The position numbers were made by a program, and so were the translations under genes. Below, one piece after another: positions 16,611 through 24,143 of a stretch of 26,686 nt of DNA. Every line of letters starts with the position of its first letter. The first letter of the stretch is position 1. The notes beneath the pieces were generated by a model. The model did no database searches. It saw nothing but the letters and a program-made list of their open reading frames with translations, and was not told where the DNA came from. This DNA comes from Myxococcales bacterium (GTDB lineage: Bacteria > Myxococcota > Polyangia > HGW-17 > SLPX01), in contig SLPX01000227.1 of NCBI GenBank assembly GCA_007131745.1, positions 1 through 26,686 on the forward strand. The letters run 5' to 3'.

Positions 16611-18768
16611 TTTGCACTCTTTCAACTGAAAACACGCCGGGAATCTTTTGAATGCTTTTTATTACAGCATTGAGTTGCTCCAGGTCGCTGACCTCGAATC
16701 TGAAAGTGTTCACCGCACGAGTGTCGTCAAAGGCCCGGCAGTTGGCCTGAAGGATGTTGACCTTGCATGAAGAAAAGCAATTGCTGATCTTGGCTAGCAA
16801 GCCCGGCTTGTTGGATGTGTTTATTCTGATGGAAACCGGGTGCAGGTTCTTTGTCTTGATATCCCACGAGACATCGATTCGCCTGTCCGGGTCCAGGTCC
16901 AGAGCCTTGCTGCAATTCTGCACGTGAACCGTCGTTCCGCGCCCCCTGGTTATAAAACCGACTACCGCGTCCCCTGGAAGAGGGTTGCAGCATTTCGCCA
17001 ATCGCACCATCACGTCCGAAAGACCCTGGACTTTTATACCACTGGATGGTTTTTTCAGTCTGCGGAAAAACGCTCCGACCCCCTTGTCCGCGGTTTCTTC
17101 GAGTCTTTGCTTTTCTTCTTTTTCGGGAAGGACTTTTTCGACCACCTGGGACGTTGTGATCTTGCCGAATCCGACCTGGAGAAGCAATTCATCCCCGTCG
17201 GCGAGTCGAAAAGCCCCGGCGATCTTGTTCAGTTCACCGCTCTTTTCCATTTTCGGTAAGGACAACTTGTATTTCCGGAAACTCTTTTCCATCATCTCCC
17301 GGCCGAGGGCTCGGCTTCTTTCCCGTTGCGCGGTCCTGATATGGTGACGGATTTTTGTTCTGGCCCTGCTCGTAACCACGAATTTGAGCCAGTCTTTGTT
17401 AGGTTTTTGATGGTTGCTGGTGATTATTTCCAGCGTATCGCCGCTGCGGAGCTTGTATTTCAGGGGGACCATCACGTTGTTGACCCGGGCGCCCGAGCAA
17501 TGATTGCCCACTTCGGTGTGGATCTGGTAGGCGAAATCCACGGGAGTGGCGCCTGCCGGAAGAACTTTCACGTCACACGCGGGCGTGAAAATGAATACTT
17601 CGTCGTCAAAAAGATCGATTTTGACGGTTTCAAGGAATTCCTGTGGATCCGAGATGCTGGAATGGGATTCCATCAACTGACGGAGCCAGCTATAGCGACG
17701 TTCATCCTTGAGAGCGGGCGGGCCGTCGGCTTTGTAAACCCAGTGGGCGGCGATACCTTCTTCCGCGGTTCTATGCATTTCCCAGGTTCTGATTTGGATT
17801 TCCAGTTCGTGGGCCTCGCCTCCTTTTTTCCATTTCACGGTAGTGTGCAGCGAACGGTATCCATTTGTCTTGGGAAGAGCGATGTAATCCTTGAATCGCC
17901 CGGGTACCGGAACAAAGATATTGTGAACTCGCCCCAGCGCTTCGTAGCATTGTTTTTCGGTCTCGGTGATTATCCGGAAGGCTACGATGTCATGGAGTTC
18001 GTCGATTTCCTCGAGTTTCTTCTTTTGCATCTTTTGATGGATGCTGTAGATGTTTTTCGGTCTTCCCTGCACTTCGCCGGGTATAAAAGCCCGCTCCATC
18101 TCTTCATCCAGGACCTTGATCACTTCTTCAATGAATTTTTTTCGAGGTGTCTCCGTTTGTTCAATTTTGGACACGATCTCATTGTAAGCCGGCAGGTTGA
18201 GATACTTGAAGCTCAAATCCTCTAGTTGCGCCTTAAACCACTGGATTCCAAGCCTGTTTGCTATGGGAGCGTAGATATCCAGCGTTTCCCTGGCGATTCT
18301 TTCCTGTTGTGCCGGCCTCATGGACTCAAGAGTACGCATGTTGTCGAGCCGGTCGGACAATTTTATGAGAAAAACCCGAATGTCGTTGGACATCGCCAAG
18401 AGCATCTTGCGGAAATTTTCCGCCTGTTTTTCTTGCCGGGTCCGGTAGCGGAGGTGGCCCAACTTTGTGACGCCTTCGACCAAGAAGGCAACTTCCGGGC
18501 CGAAGCGGATACGTATTTCTTCGGTGGTGTGTTCGGTGTCTTCCACTACATCGTGCAAAAGACCTGCGATGATGGATGCAAGATCCATCTTCAGCTTGAC
18601 CAGGATTTCTGCAACTCCGGCGGGATGTACAAAGTAAGGTTCCCCGCTCTTTCTCTTTTGTTCGTTGTGAGCCTGTTGAGCAAAAGAGTAGGCTTTCATC
18701 AGGGGACCGAGTTCAACGTTTTTCAGGTACCTGGATACAGCTTCCGCCATTTCATCTTTTGTCATCAC
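16603..18768 (-). CDS. rel: Bifunctional (p)ppGpp synthetase/hydrolase of the Rel/SpoT family
   Basis: Makes and degrades the stringent-response alarmone (p)ppGpp. Domains in order: HD hydrolase with R39, H48, H72-D73 (LLHDVVEDT) and SDRLDNMRTL, all intact; RelA/SpoT synthetase with YSIHQKM, DIVAFRI, RFKDYIALPKTNGYRSLHT and EIQIRT; TGS domain (VFIFTPACDVKVLPAGATPVDFAY split by the usual spacing); Cys-Cys segment (AKCCNPLPGD); C-terminal ACT domain. The RFKD motif is the one seen in bifunctional rather than synthetase-only enzymes. The reading frame extends up to an ATG at 18873, but GGAGG at 18782-18778 lies 9 bases before GTG 18768 and 12 before ATG 18765, and homologues begin near there, so I use 18768. 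The stop overlaps the start of the DsbA-like gene. Usual neighbours of rel such as rpoZ or gmk are absent. Confidence 0.96.
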   Translation of the reverse strand: MMTKDEMAEAVSRYLKNVELGPLMKAYSFAQQAHNEQKRKSGEPYFVHPAGVAEILVKLKMDLASIIAGLLHDVVEDTEHTTEEIRIRFGPEVAFLVEGVTKLGHLRYRTRQEKQAENFRKMLLAMSNDIRVFLIKLSDRLDNMRTLESMRPAQQERIARETLDIYAPIANRLGIQWFKAQLEDLSFKYLNLPAYNEIVSKIEQTETPRKKFIEEVIKVLDEEMERAFIPGEVQGRPKNIYSIHQKMQKKKLEEIDELHDIVAFRIITETEKQCYEALGRVHNIFVPVPGRFKDYIALPKTNGYRSLHTTVKWKKGGEAHELEIQIRTWEMHRTAEEGIAAHWVYKADGPPALKDERRYSWLRQLMESHSSISDPQEFLETVKIDLFDDEVFIFTPACDVKVLPAGATPVDFAYQIHTEVGNHCSGARVNNVMVPLKYKLRSGDTLEIITSNHQKPNKDWLKFVVTSRARTKIRHHIRTAQRERSRALGREMMEKSFRKYKLSLPKMEKSGELNKIAGAFRLADGDELLLQVGFGKITTSQVVEKVLPEKEEKQRLEETADKGVGAFFRRLKKPSSGIKVQGLSDVMVRLAKCCNPLPGDAVVGFITRGRGTTVHVQNCSKALDLDPDRRIDVSWDIKTKNLHPVSIRINTSNKPGLLAKISNCFSSCKVNILQANCRAFDDTRAVNTFRFEVSDLEQLNAVIKSIQKIPGVFSVERVQNG

Positions 18769-18880
18769 CGTGATAGGCCTCCTTTGGTATGCATGTCCGC
18801 GATCAAATGCATACTCCAGGGATCTAGCATACAACGCTGATGCAGGTTGACAACTACAAACATCGAACAACAACGTGGGT

Positions 18881-20821
18881 TCATCGCCCGGGGTGTTTTT
18901 CCAGGTGCCTTAGAAAGCGGCTTGTCTCGGAGACGGCGAACCTTCCGGCCATTCCTTTTTGCCGAACACCGTCTTCTGTTTCACCCTTTTGATCGATGTT
19001 TTTCCCTTCAAAAGTATGCGGCAGAAGGATCTGGAAAAACACTCCTCCGGCATGTATTCCCGGATCCGCCGCGATGCCTAGGGGCAGTTCCTCTCCTGGT
19101 TCCAGTAGATGCAGCGCTTGAATATAAACGCCCTCTGTTTCTGCAACCAGGCTGAATTCCAGGCGGTTTTCGGGTACGGGTCGACTCAGGGGGATTCCCT
19201 TCTTCGCCTTGATCGAGCAACTGAAACAAACAGCAGGCCCCCAAAGACGATTCAGGAAACCCGGCAGTTTCCACCTGGACAGGTTGAGCCGCAAAGAACG
19301 CTCAAGTTTTACAATCGGTAGTTCGGATGCTGAATCCAGCACGGTTGGGTCGCCTGTCAGTAGATCCAGTCCGGCCGGTGATGCATCGTTCCACGCGTTG
19401 TGCAGGGTATCCATCATCGTTCGGCAAAGATCCTCCGGAATCCGCTTCCATTCCGCGGGGAAATTTTCATGGATGCCGGGTTCTCCGGAACTCGTATAGA
19501 GCCTATCCAGCCGGGAGATGCGGGCACTGAGTTCTTCGGTTTTTCCGGCCAGGGAACCGCCCAATATGGTCACCACCTGGTCAAGCGTCAACATTTGTTC
19601 GACCTGGAGGTTTTCCTGGGATCTCAGGCTTTTCAAGTACAGTTCCAGCAGCGTCAAGCGGGCGTCTTCCGCTACATATGACCTTGGTTTCGTCCCGGGA
19701 GTAGACTCATTCGCGTCGACATCCTGCGCTCCGGGGGGATCCAATGCATCCAGGGACATTCTTTTCTTGGATCCGGTATCATGCGGTTCGACTGGAACGG
19801 GATCGCCGGATGCAGTCGGTGCCGGCTTGGGCGGTTTGTATCCGGGAACGCTTTCGCCCCTTTTTTTTGTCAACCTAATGACGGGTTCTTCCAACACGTC
19901 TGCATCTTTCAGAAGATCGACCGATTGGATTTCCAATTCCTCTCCCGAAACTTCATGAGTCTCCGGGCGGAGAGATCCGTTTTCCGGATCCCGAGCAGTA
20001 AACCCAACCGGTTCTTCCTCAACAACGGGTTCGCTCTCCAGGGGTTTGTCCTGAGCTTCTCCAACAGCGGAATCGTGGTCGGCAAGTTCTTTTTCCACTT
20101 CCATTTCTTCAATGACTTGATCATCCGACACTACTTCCTCAGCGAAAGAGTCTTCGTCATCTTTCGGTTTTTCTTCCGGAGGTGAAAAGTCTTCAGGTAC
20201 GGACAAGTGTTTTTTCTTTTCCTTGATGTCTTCTTCCTTGTTCGTCCCTTTTGTGTCCGTGGAAACCGGATGGGAGCCGGAACCGCGGACTTCACGATCT
20301 GTTTGGGCGTTTGAAACCGGCTGTGAAACCTCCTTCTGTGAAATCTCCTTTTTTCGTGGATCGTCGGAACTCGCCGGCAGGGGAGGCGGAATGGTTTTCC
20401 TTTTTTTCACGGGTGGGCCGTCTTGGCCGGAGGAGGTTTCTTTCAGCGCGCGCTTGATTTCGGGGTTGCCGGCGGCCAATTTGTCGATGTTTTTCGCCAG
20501 GCGATCCAATTCGGCCCGGATGCGCAACATAGTGTCTTCTACACCCTCCGGATTCTCTACTTTTTCTTCTATGCTTCTGGTGAGATCCTTTATCGACACC
20601 ACAGCCCTGAGTATTTGAGATCGCAGGTTTTTGTTCTTGATTCCGACAAGTTTCTTTCTGGCATTGGAATCAAACCTGTTTTCCACTACGCTCTTCCATT
20701 CGCCGAGTTTCTTTTGCAAGAAGATCTCGACTATTCTTGGATTGGAAGCTGCTTCCGACAAAACGCTCGACCATTCGACCGCATCCTTTCGCGTGTTCGC
20801 TGCCCAGTCTTTGAGTGACAC
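18881..20821 (-). CDS. Hypothetical protein: helical N-terminus, long acidic disordered middle, globular C-terminus
   Basis: Not recognised. The 646-residue product has no signal peptide and is probably cytoplasmic. Residues 1-125 are helical with coiled-coil character (DTMLRIRAELDRLAKNIDKLA). Residues about 130-390 are low-complexity, first basic and Pro-rich (VKKRKTIPPPLP), then strongly acidic (EEKPKDDEDSFAEEVV), which suggests a flexible tether. Residues 395-646 appear folded, with helices around LTLLELYLKSLRSQ and a beta-rich end (RLEFSLVAETEGVYIQALHL). The start is GTG at 20821, preceded by AAGGAG with a 7-base gap. It is the first gene of the run leading to rel (112 bases before the chosen rel start, 7 before the longest frame). 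It may be an adaptor; no enzymatic motif is visible. Confidence 0.85.
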   Translation of the reverse strand: MSLKDWAANTRKDAVEWSSVLSEAASNPRIVEIFLQKKLGEWKSVVENRFDSNARKKLVGIKNKNLRSQILRAVVSIKDLTRSIEEKVENPEGVEDTMLRIRAELDRLAKNIDKLAAGNPEIKRALKETSSGQDGPPVKKRKTIPPPLPASSDDPRKKEISQKEVSQPVSNAQTDREVRGSGSHPVSTDTKGTNKEEDIKEKKKHLSVPEDFSPPEEKPKDDEDSFAEEVVSDDQVIEEMEVEKELADHDSAVGEAQDKPLESEPVVEEEPVGFTARDPENGSLRPETHEVSGEELEIQSVDLLKDADVLEEPVIRLTKKRGESVPGYKPPKPAPTASGDPVPVEPHDTGSKKRMSLDALDPPGAQDVDANESTPGTKPRSYVAEDARLTLLELYLKSLRSQENLQVEQMLTLDQVVTILGGSLAGKTEELSARISRLDRLYTSSGEPGIHENFPAEWKRIPEDLCRTMMDTLHNAWNDASPAGLDLLTGDPTVLDSASELPIVKLERSLRLNLSRWKLPGFLNRLWGPAVCFSCSIKAKKGIPLSRPVPENRLEFSLVAETEGVYIQALHLLEPGEELPLGIAADPGIHAGGVFFQILLPHTFEGKNIDQKGETEDGVRQKGMAGRFAVSETSRFLRHLEKHPGR

Positions 20822-20869
20822 CTTTAAGCTCCTTGTAGACTTTCTCAGATGTTTTGTTGAGCGGAATCG

Positions 20870-20899
20870 AATCTAACCGCCCATCTTAATGAACTTCAA
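20870..20899 (-). promoter_or_regulatory. Possible promoter of the long minus-strand operon
   Basis: On the minus strand TTGAAG (20899-20894) and TAGATT (20875-20870) lie 18 bases apart, placing transcription start near 20863 and the ribosome binding site AAGGAG at 20834-20829 in the leader. Motif match only; it copies the TAGATT/18-base layout upstream of the metallopeptidase gene. Confidence 0.38.
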
Positions 20900-21002
20900 C
20901 CAAGAAGGGAATACTACACCTGTTTTGAGCGCCCGCACAACACCAGGATCGTCTTTTTTTTTGCTTCATGGTATCGATACCCTTGCAATGTTTGGCCTGA
21001 AG

Positions 21003-21040
21003 CCGATAAGATTGACATGTTATCGGACTTGGGCCGCTAT
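21003..21040 (+). promoter_or_regulatory. Perfect -35 hexamer inside a 7-bp inverted repeat, upstream of the Cys-rich lipoprotein gene
   Basis: CCGATAA (21003-21009) and TTATCGG (21020-21026) form a perfect inverted repeat with a 10-base spacer. The spacer contains the consensus TTGACA (21012-21017). The -10 region 17-20 bases downstream (GCTATGAG, around 21036-21043) is weak. This is the layout of a repressor site overlapping a promoter. The start codon follows at 21064. Confidence 0.4.
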
Positions 21041-21063
21041 GAGCCTGAAACCTGGTGTTTTAG

Positions 21064-22110
21064 ATGGTTTTTTTCGATCACATATTCAAACGCCTGATCA
21101 GTGTTCCGGTTCTTTTTATTCTCCTGCCGGTTTTGTGCCCGGTCAAAACAGGGTGCACCATATCTTTTTCACGGCCTGAGCCGGGTGACAGCGGTGTCCA
21201 GGAATTTTGTGGTGACGGCATTTTGAACGGAAATGAATCCTGCGATGGAACCGATCTAGGCGGGGAAACCTGCGAAACCCTTGGGTACCTGGGGGGCACC
21301 CTGGCGTGTGATGAAGAGTGCCGGTTCGATACTTCACGATGCATAGCCGCGGTTTGCGGCAACAACATCATCGAAGGCGACGAGGTGTGCGATGGAACGG
21401 ATCTGGGTGGACATACTTGCGAATCCCTGGGTCGGGGAAACGGCATCCTGTCTTGCCTTGATGACTGTTCCGGGTTTGATTTCACATGGTGTCAAAAAGG
21501 GGACGGGGACCCGTGCAGTACAACGGAAGAGGATGTTTGCGCGGGCGGGATTTGTTTCATCGAACAGGCTGAAGGCTATCCTTCGGGGTATTGCACGAGA
21601 AATTGCGGCGGTACGAATTGTCCGGTGGGAAGCGTATGTGTTCAGCACCTGACCGGCCATTTTTGCATGGCCGCCTGCCTTGCAACAGAAGATTGCCGTC
21701 CCGGCTATGGTTGTTTCGACATTTTGGGCCAGGGTGAAACCTATTGTTGGCCTCAATGCGAAAACGACGATCATTGCACTGACGGCGCGCTGTGCAATCC
21801 ATGGACCGGCCTCTGCGGAGACAATGTTTCAGGCAGTGACAACGGCGATGCATGTGAGACTTCCCTGAATTGCAAGGGGAGTTGCACATTTTGGCCGCAG
21901 GCGCCCCAGGAAGGTTATTGCGTGAGCCGTTGCGCGGTTTCGACGTCCTTCTGTCCGGGAAACTCGATATGTTCAAACGTCTACGAAAACGCGCGAGGAG
22001 ATCTCGGGCTTTGTCTCGCGGGTTGTGAAATAAGCGAAGATTGCCGCTCCGGCTTTGGATGCGAGCCGAATCCATACGGCCAAGGGATGATTTGCCTGCC
22101 CGACGGCTGA
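21064..22110 (+). CDS. Cys-rich secreted protein or lipoprotein with tandem CGDGI..CDG disulfide repeats
   Basis: A 348-residue exported protein with about 40 cysteines. The signal peptide (KRLISVPVLFILLPVL) may be cut before C31 (K-T-G-C) as a lipoprotein, though the lipobox is imperfect. Residues 49-93 and 98-143 are two copies of the Myxococcus-type disulfide repeat (CGDGILNGNESCDGTDLGG, then CGNNIIEGDEVCDGTDLGG, each followed by a C..C-D-x-x-C tail). The rest is a string of smaller modules such as CPVGSVC, CRPGYGC, CENDDHCTDGALC, CPGNSIC and CRSGFGC. No catalytic motif is visible; surface binding or a structural role is likely. Only a weak ribosome binding site precedes the ATG. It is divergent from the 20821 gene and convergent with rluB 43 bases away, with no clear terminator between them. 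Confidence 0.9.
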   Translation: MVFFDHIFKRLISVPVLFILLPVLCPVKTGCTISFSRPEPGDSGVQEFCGDGILNGNESCDGTDLGGETCETLGYLGGTLACDEECRFDTSRCIAAVCGNNIIEGDEVCDGTDLGGHTCESLGRGNGILSCLDDCSGFDFTWCQKGDGDPCSTTEEDVCAGGICFIEQAEGYPSGYCTRNCGGTNCPVGSVCVQHLTGHFCMAACLATEDCRPGYGCFDILGQGETYCWPQCENDDHCTDGALCNPWTGLCGDNVSGSDNGDACETSLNCKGSCTFWPQAPQEGYCVSRCAVSTSFCPGNSICSNVYENARGDLGLCLAGCEISEDCRSGFGCEPNPYGQGMICLPDG

Positions 22111-22153
22111 AAATCCCTATAAAAAGACCATCCTCATATCTCCCCTTAGAGAA

Positions 22154-22894
22154 TCACTGGAGAAATTGTTTTTTAAGCGCGGCCGTTTCCTTTTTTGAAA
22201 GCTCCCGCACAGTTCCGGGTTTCATGTCTGCAACGCTCAGCCCCGCGAACGAAACTCTTATCAACCGCAAAACCGGATGCCCCACTGCTTCGGCCATTCG
22301 ACGAACCTGCCGTTTTCCTCCCTCGTGAATCGTGAGTTCCACCCACGTGGCCGAAGAAGTCCTCGCGGTCACCCGAACCCGCGCGGCCGCGGTCACCCTG
22401 TCGTCAAGTGGAACTCCCTTGCGAAGCATATCCACGGCTTCGTCCGATACCTGCCCCCGAAGCCTTGCCCGGTAGACTTTTTTCACCATTTTTGAAGGAT
22501 GCAGCAGCGCGTTGGTCAACTCCCCGTCGTTTGTAAGAAGAAGCGCGCCTTCGGTTGCAATGTCCAGCCTGCCGACCGGAAATACCCGCTCACGTACGTC
22601 CGGAAGAATCTCCAGCACAGTGGGTCTTCCCTCGGGATCCGAAACCGTTGAAACAAGCCCCCGCGGCTTGTTCATGAACCAGTATACGAAACGTTCACTT
22701 CGCACGAGTTTCCCGTCCAGTTCCACCCGGTCCCGGTGCGGATCTACCTTGGTTCCGAGTTCGGTAACCTTGCGGCTGTTTACCCTCACCCGTCCGGCAA
22801 GGATCATTTCTTCAGCCTTGCGCCTGGACGCTACCCCGGCCCCGGCCAGGAATTTCTGGAGTCTTTCTTTCTTGTTCTTACTGTGCTTGCTCAT
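22154..22894 (-). CDS. rluB: 23S rRNA pseudouridine synthase, RsuA/RluB family
   Basis: Converts a uridine in rRNA to pseudouridine; by operon position and family it most likely acts on 23S rRNA. The 246-residue protein begins with a Lys-rich tail and an S4 RNA-binding domain (RLQKFLAGAGVASRRKAEEMI). The catalytic Asp is D111 in GRLDIATEGALLLTNDG, and the family block YWFMNKPRGLVST and the late EGGKRQVRRM are present. RsuA and RluF relatives cannot be excluded by eye. It follows scpB, as in many bacteria, but the 72 bases between them are almost entirely a short tandem repeat, and no Shine-Dalgarno sequence precedes the ATG at 22894, so translation may rely on ribosomes arriving from scpB. 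Confidence 0.94.
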   Translation of the reverse strand: MSKHSKNKKERLQKFLAGAGVASRRKAEEMILAGRVRVNSRKVTELGTKVDPHRDRVELDGKLVRSERFVYWFMNKPRGLVSTVSDPEGRPTVLEILPDVRERVFPVGRLDIATEGALLLTNDGELTNALLHPSKMVKKVYRARLRGQVSDEAVDMLRKGVPLDDRVTAAARVRVTARTSSATWVELTIHEGGKRQVRRMAEAVGHPVLRLIRVSFAGLSVADMKPGTVRELSKKETAALKKQFLQ

Positions 22895-22895
22895 T

Positions 22896-22970
22896 TCAAT
22901 TCAATTCAATTCAATTCATTTCAATTCATTTCAATTCATTTCAATTCATTTCGATTCATTTCGATTTCAA
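22896..22970. repeat. Intercistronic 10-bp/5-bp tandem repeat between scpB and rluB
   Basis: Plus strand: three 5-bp units TCAAT (22896-22910), four 10-bp units TCAATTCATT (22911-22950), one variant TCGATTCATT (22951-22960), then a decayed end. In the transcript each full unit reads GAAATGAATT, so successive units contain ATG-AAT-TGA. The array reaches into the scpB stop (TGA at 22969-22967) and ends at the rluB start, whose context TTGAAATGA copies the unit. Confidence 0.95.
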
Positions 22971-24139
22971 TTTCCAGGAGATCCCTGCTCGTCAACATCA
23001 TCGGCAAGCTCTTCGTCATGGAAAACTCCGGCCTTGGTCAGTTCTTTCTGCACCGTCCGTGCCTTTTTGGTCGCTTCCTTGACCTGGTCAAACACCTTGT
23101 CCAGTTCACGATCCTGTTCAGGTTCTTCATCCGGACGCTGTACTTTCTCGGCCCCACCCAGCATCGAAAGTAAATTATCCTCTCCACCCTTTTCTTTCAA
23201 ACCCTCTGCTAACAATTCTTCCGTCAACGCGGATTCCTCCCCATCTCCCTGCTCCTCCTTTTCCCGTTCCCGGTGTTCCTCCGCCAGTTCACGGAACTCT
23301 CTAAGCGAAGGCAGATCCGAAAGGTCTTTCAGGCCGAAGAAGCTAAGGAATTCCTTGCTCGTCCCATATAGCAGGGGCCGTCCCGGTTCCTGTTTTTTTC
23401 CCAATATCTTGAGAAGGTTTCTTTCCAGCAACACTCTCAAAACCCCCCCTGAATCCACCCCGCGAATTTCGTCTACATCCGCACGCGTCACGGGTTGCCT
23501 GTATGCCACGATAGCCAATGACTCAAGCGCGGCTCTGCTCAGTCTAACGGGTTTTTCCGGATTCAGCGCCTTGATCCACTCGGCATTGGAGGGATGCGTC
23601 CTGAGTTGCCACCCCCCCGCCACTTCCACCAGATTGATTCCGCTGTTTTCACGAATCCTGCGAAGCGCCTCCAATGATTTTCTTATTTTCGAATTGCTCT
23701 CACCGCCCAGCACCCGGCTCAGGGTGGATAGGGCAAGAGGCTTGTCCGAGACAAAAAGCAAACTTTCTATTATCGAGATCAACCGTGGAGACAAGCTCTC
23801 ATCCAGGTCGACTCCCGCGGCCTCCAGCACCTTCATCGGGTACGCTGCATCGTGTTCTTCACCATCTTTACTATCGGCTACGACACGGCTTCCGCTGGGC
23901 GCATCTTCGTCCCCATCCGGTGTTTCCACTCCATCTTCTTCAGCCTCCACGCTCTCATCCCCTGCATCCAAAACTTCTACTTCCGCTTCTTTCTCATCCA
24001 CGGCATCCGCTGCATCCCCTGCATTTGCTGCATCCCCTGCATCCACGGCTGCTTCTTGGATATCTACAACTTTTTCCTGTTGTCCTTTGTGTTCGCCCAC
24101 CCGGGCCGAAGATTTTTTCCTGGAGGTTTTCTTGGACAT
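22967..24139 (-). CDS. scpB: Segregation and condensation protein B, with long acidic extensions
   Basis: Subunit of the Smc-ScpAB condensin, binding ScpA as a dimer through winged helices. The core lies at about residues 105-280: LISIIESLLFVSDKPLALSTL, ALESLAIVAYRQPVTRADVDEIRGVDSGGVLRVLLERNLLKI split over the two winged helices, and GRPLLYGTSKEFLSFFGL, all typical. Family members are usually near 200 residues; this one is 390. The extra length is an Ala/Asp/Glu-rich N-terminal segment (about 30-95, partly made by a GCATCC-type DNA repeat at 24001-24050) and an acidic C-terminal tail (EEHREREKEEQGDGEE onward). I start at ATG 24139 (MSKKTSRKKSS), 4 bases after the scpA stop; the frame extends to 24205, inside scpA. 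The stop lies within the repeat leading to rluB. Confidence 0.93.
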   Translation of the reverse strand: MSKKTSRKKSSARVGEHKGQQEKVVDIQEAAVDAGDAANAGDAADAVDEKEAEVEVLDAGDESVEAEEDGVETPDGDEDAPSGSRVVADSKDGEEHDAAYPMKVLEAAGVDLDESLSPRLISIIESLLFVSDKPLALSTLSRVLGGESNSKIRKSLEALRRIRENSGINLVEVAGGWQLRTHPSNAEWIKALNPEKPVRLSRAALESLAIVAYRQPVTRADVDEIRGVDSGGVLRVLLERNLLKILGKKQEPGRPLLYGTSKEFLSFFGLKDLSDLPSLREFRELAEEHREREKEEQGDGEESALTEELLAEGLKEKGGEDNLLSMLGGAEKVQRPDEEPEQDRELDKVFDQVKEATKKARTVQKELTKAGVFHDEELADDVDEQGSPGN

Positions 24140-24143
24140 GAAT

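Noticed and set aside
17326..18225. A 299-codon plus-strand frame
   Set aside because: It lies wholly antisense to the Rel catalytic domains, which are unmistakable on the other strand.
18769..18873. Upstream ATG of rel giving 35 extra residues
   Set aside because: The added residues match nothing in Rel proteins, and a GGAGG is correctly placed for the GTG/ATG pair at 18768/18765.
22896..22970. Possible CRISPR-like array
   Set aside because: Units are contiguous 5- and 10-mers without spacers, and no cas gene is nearby.
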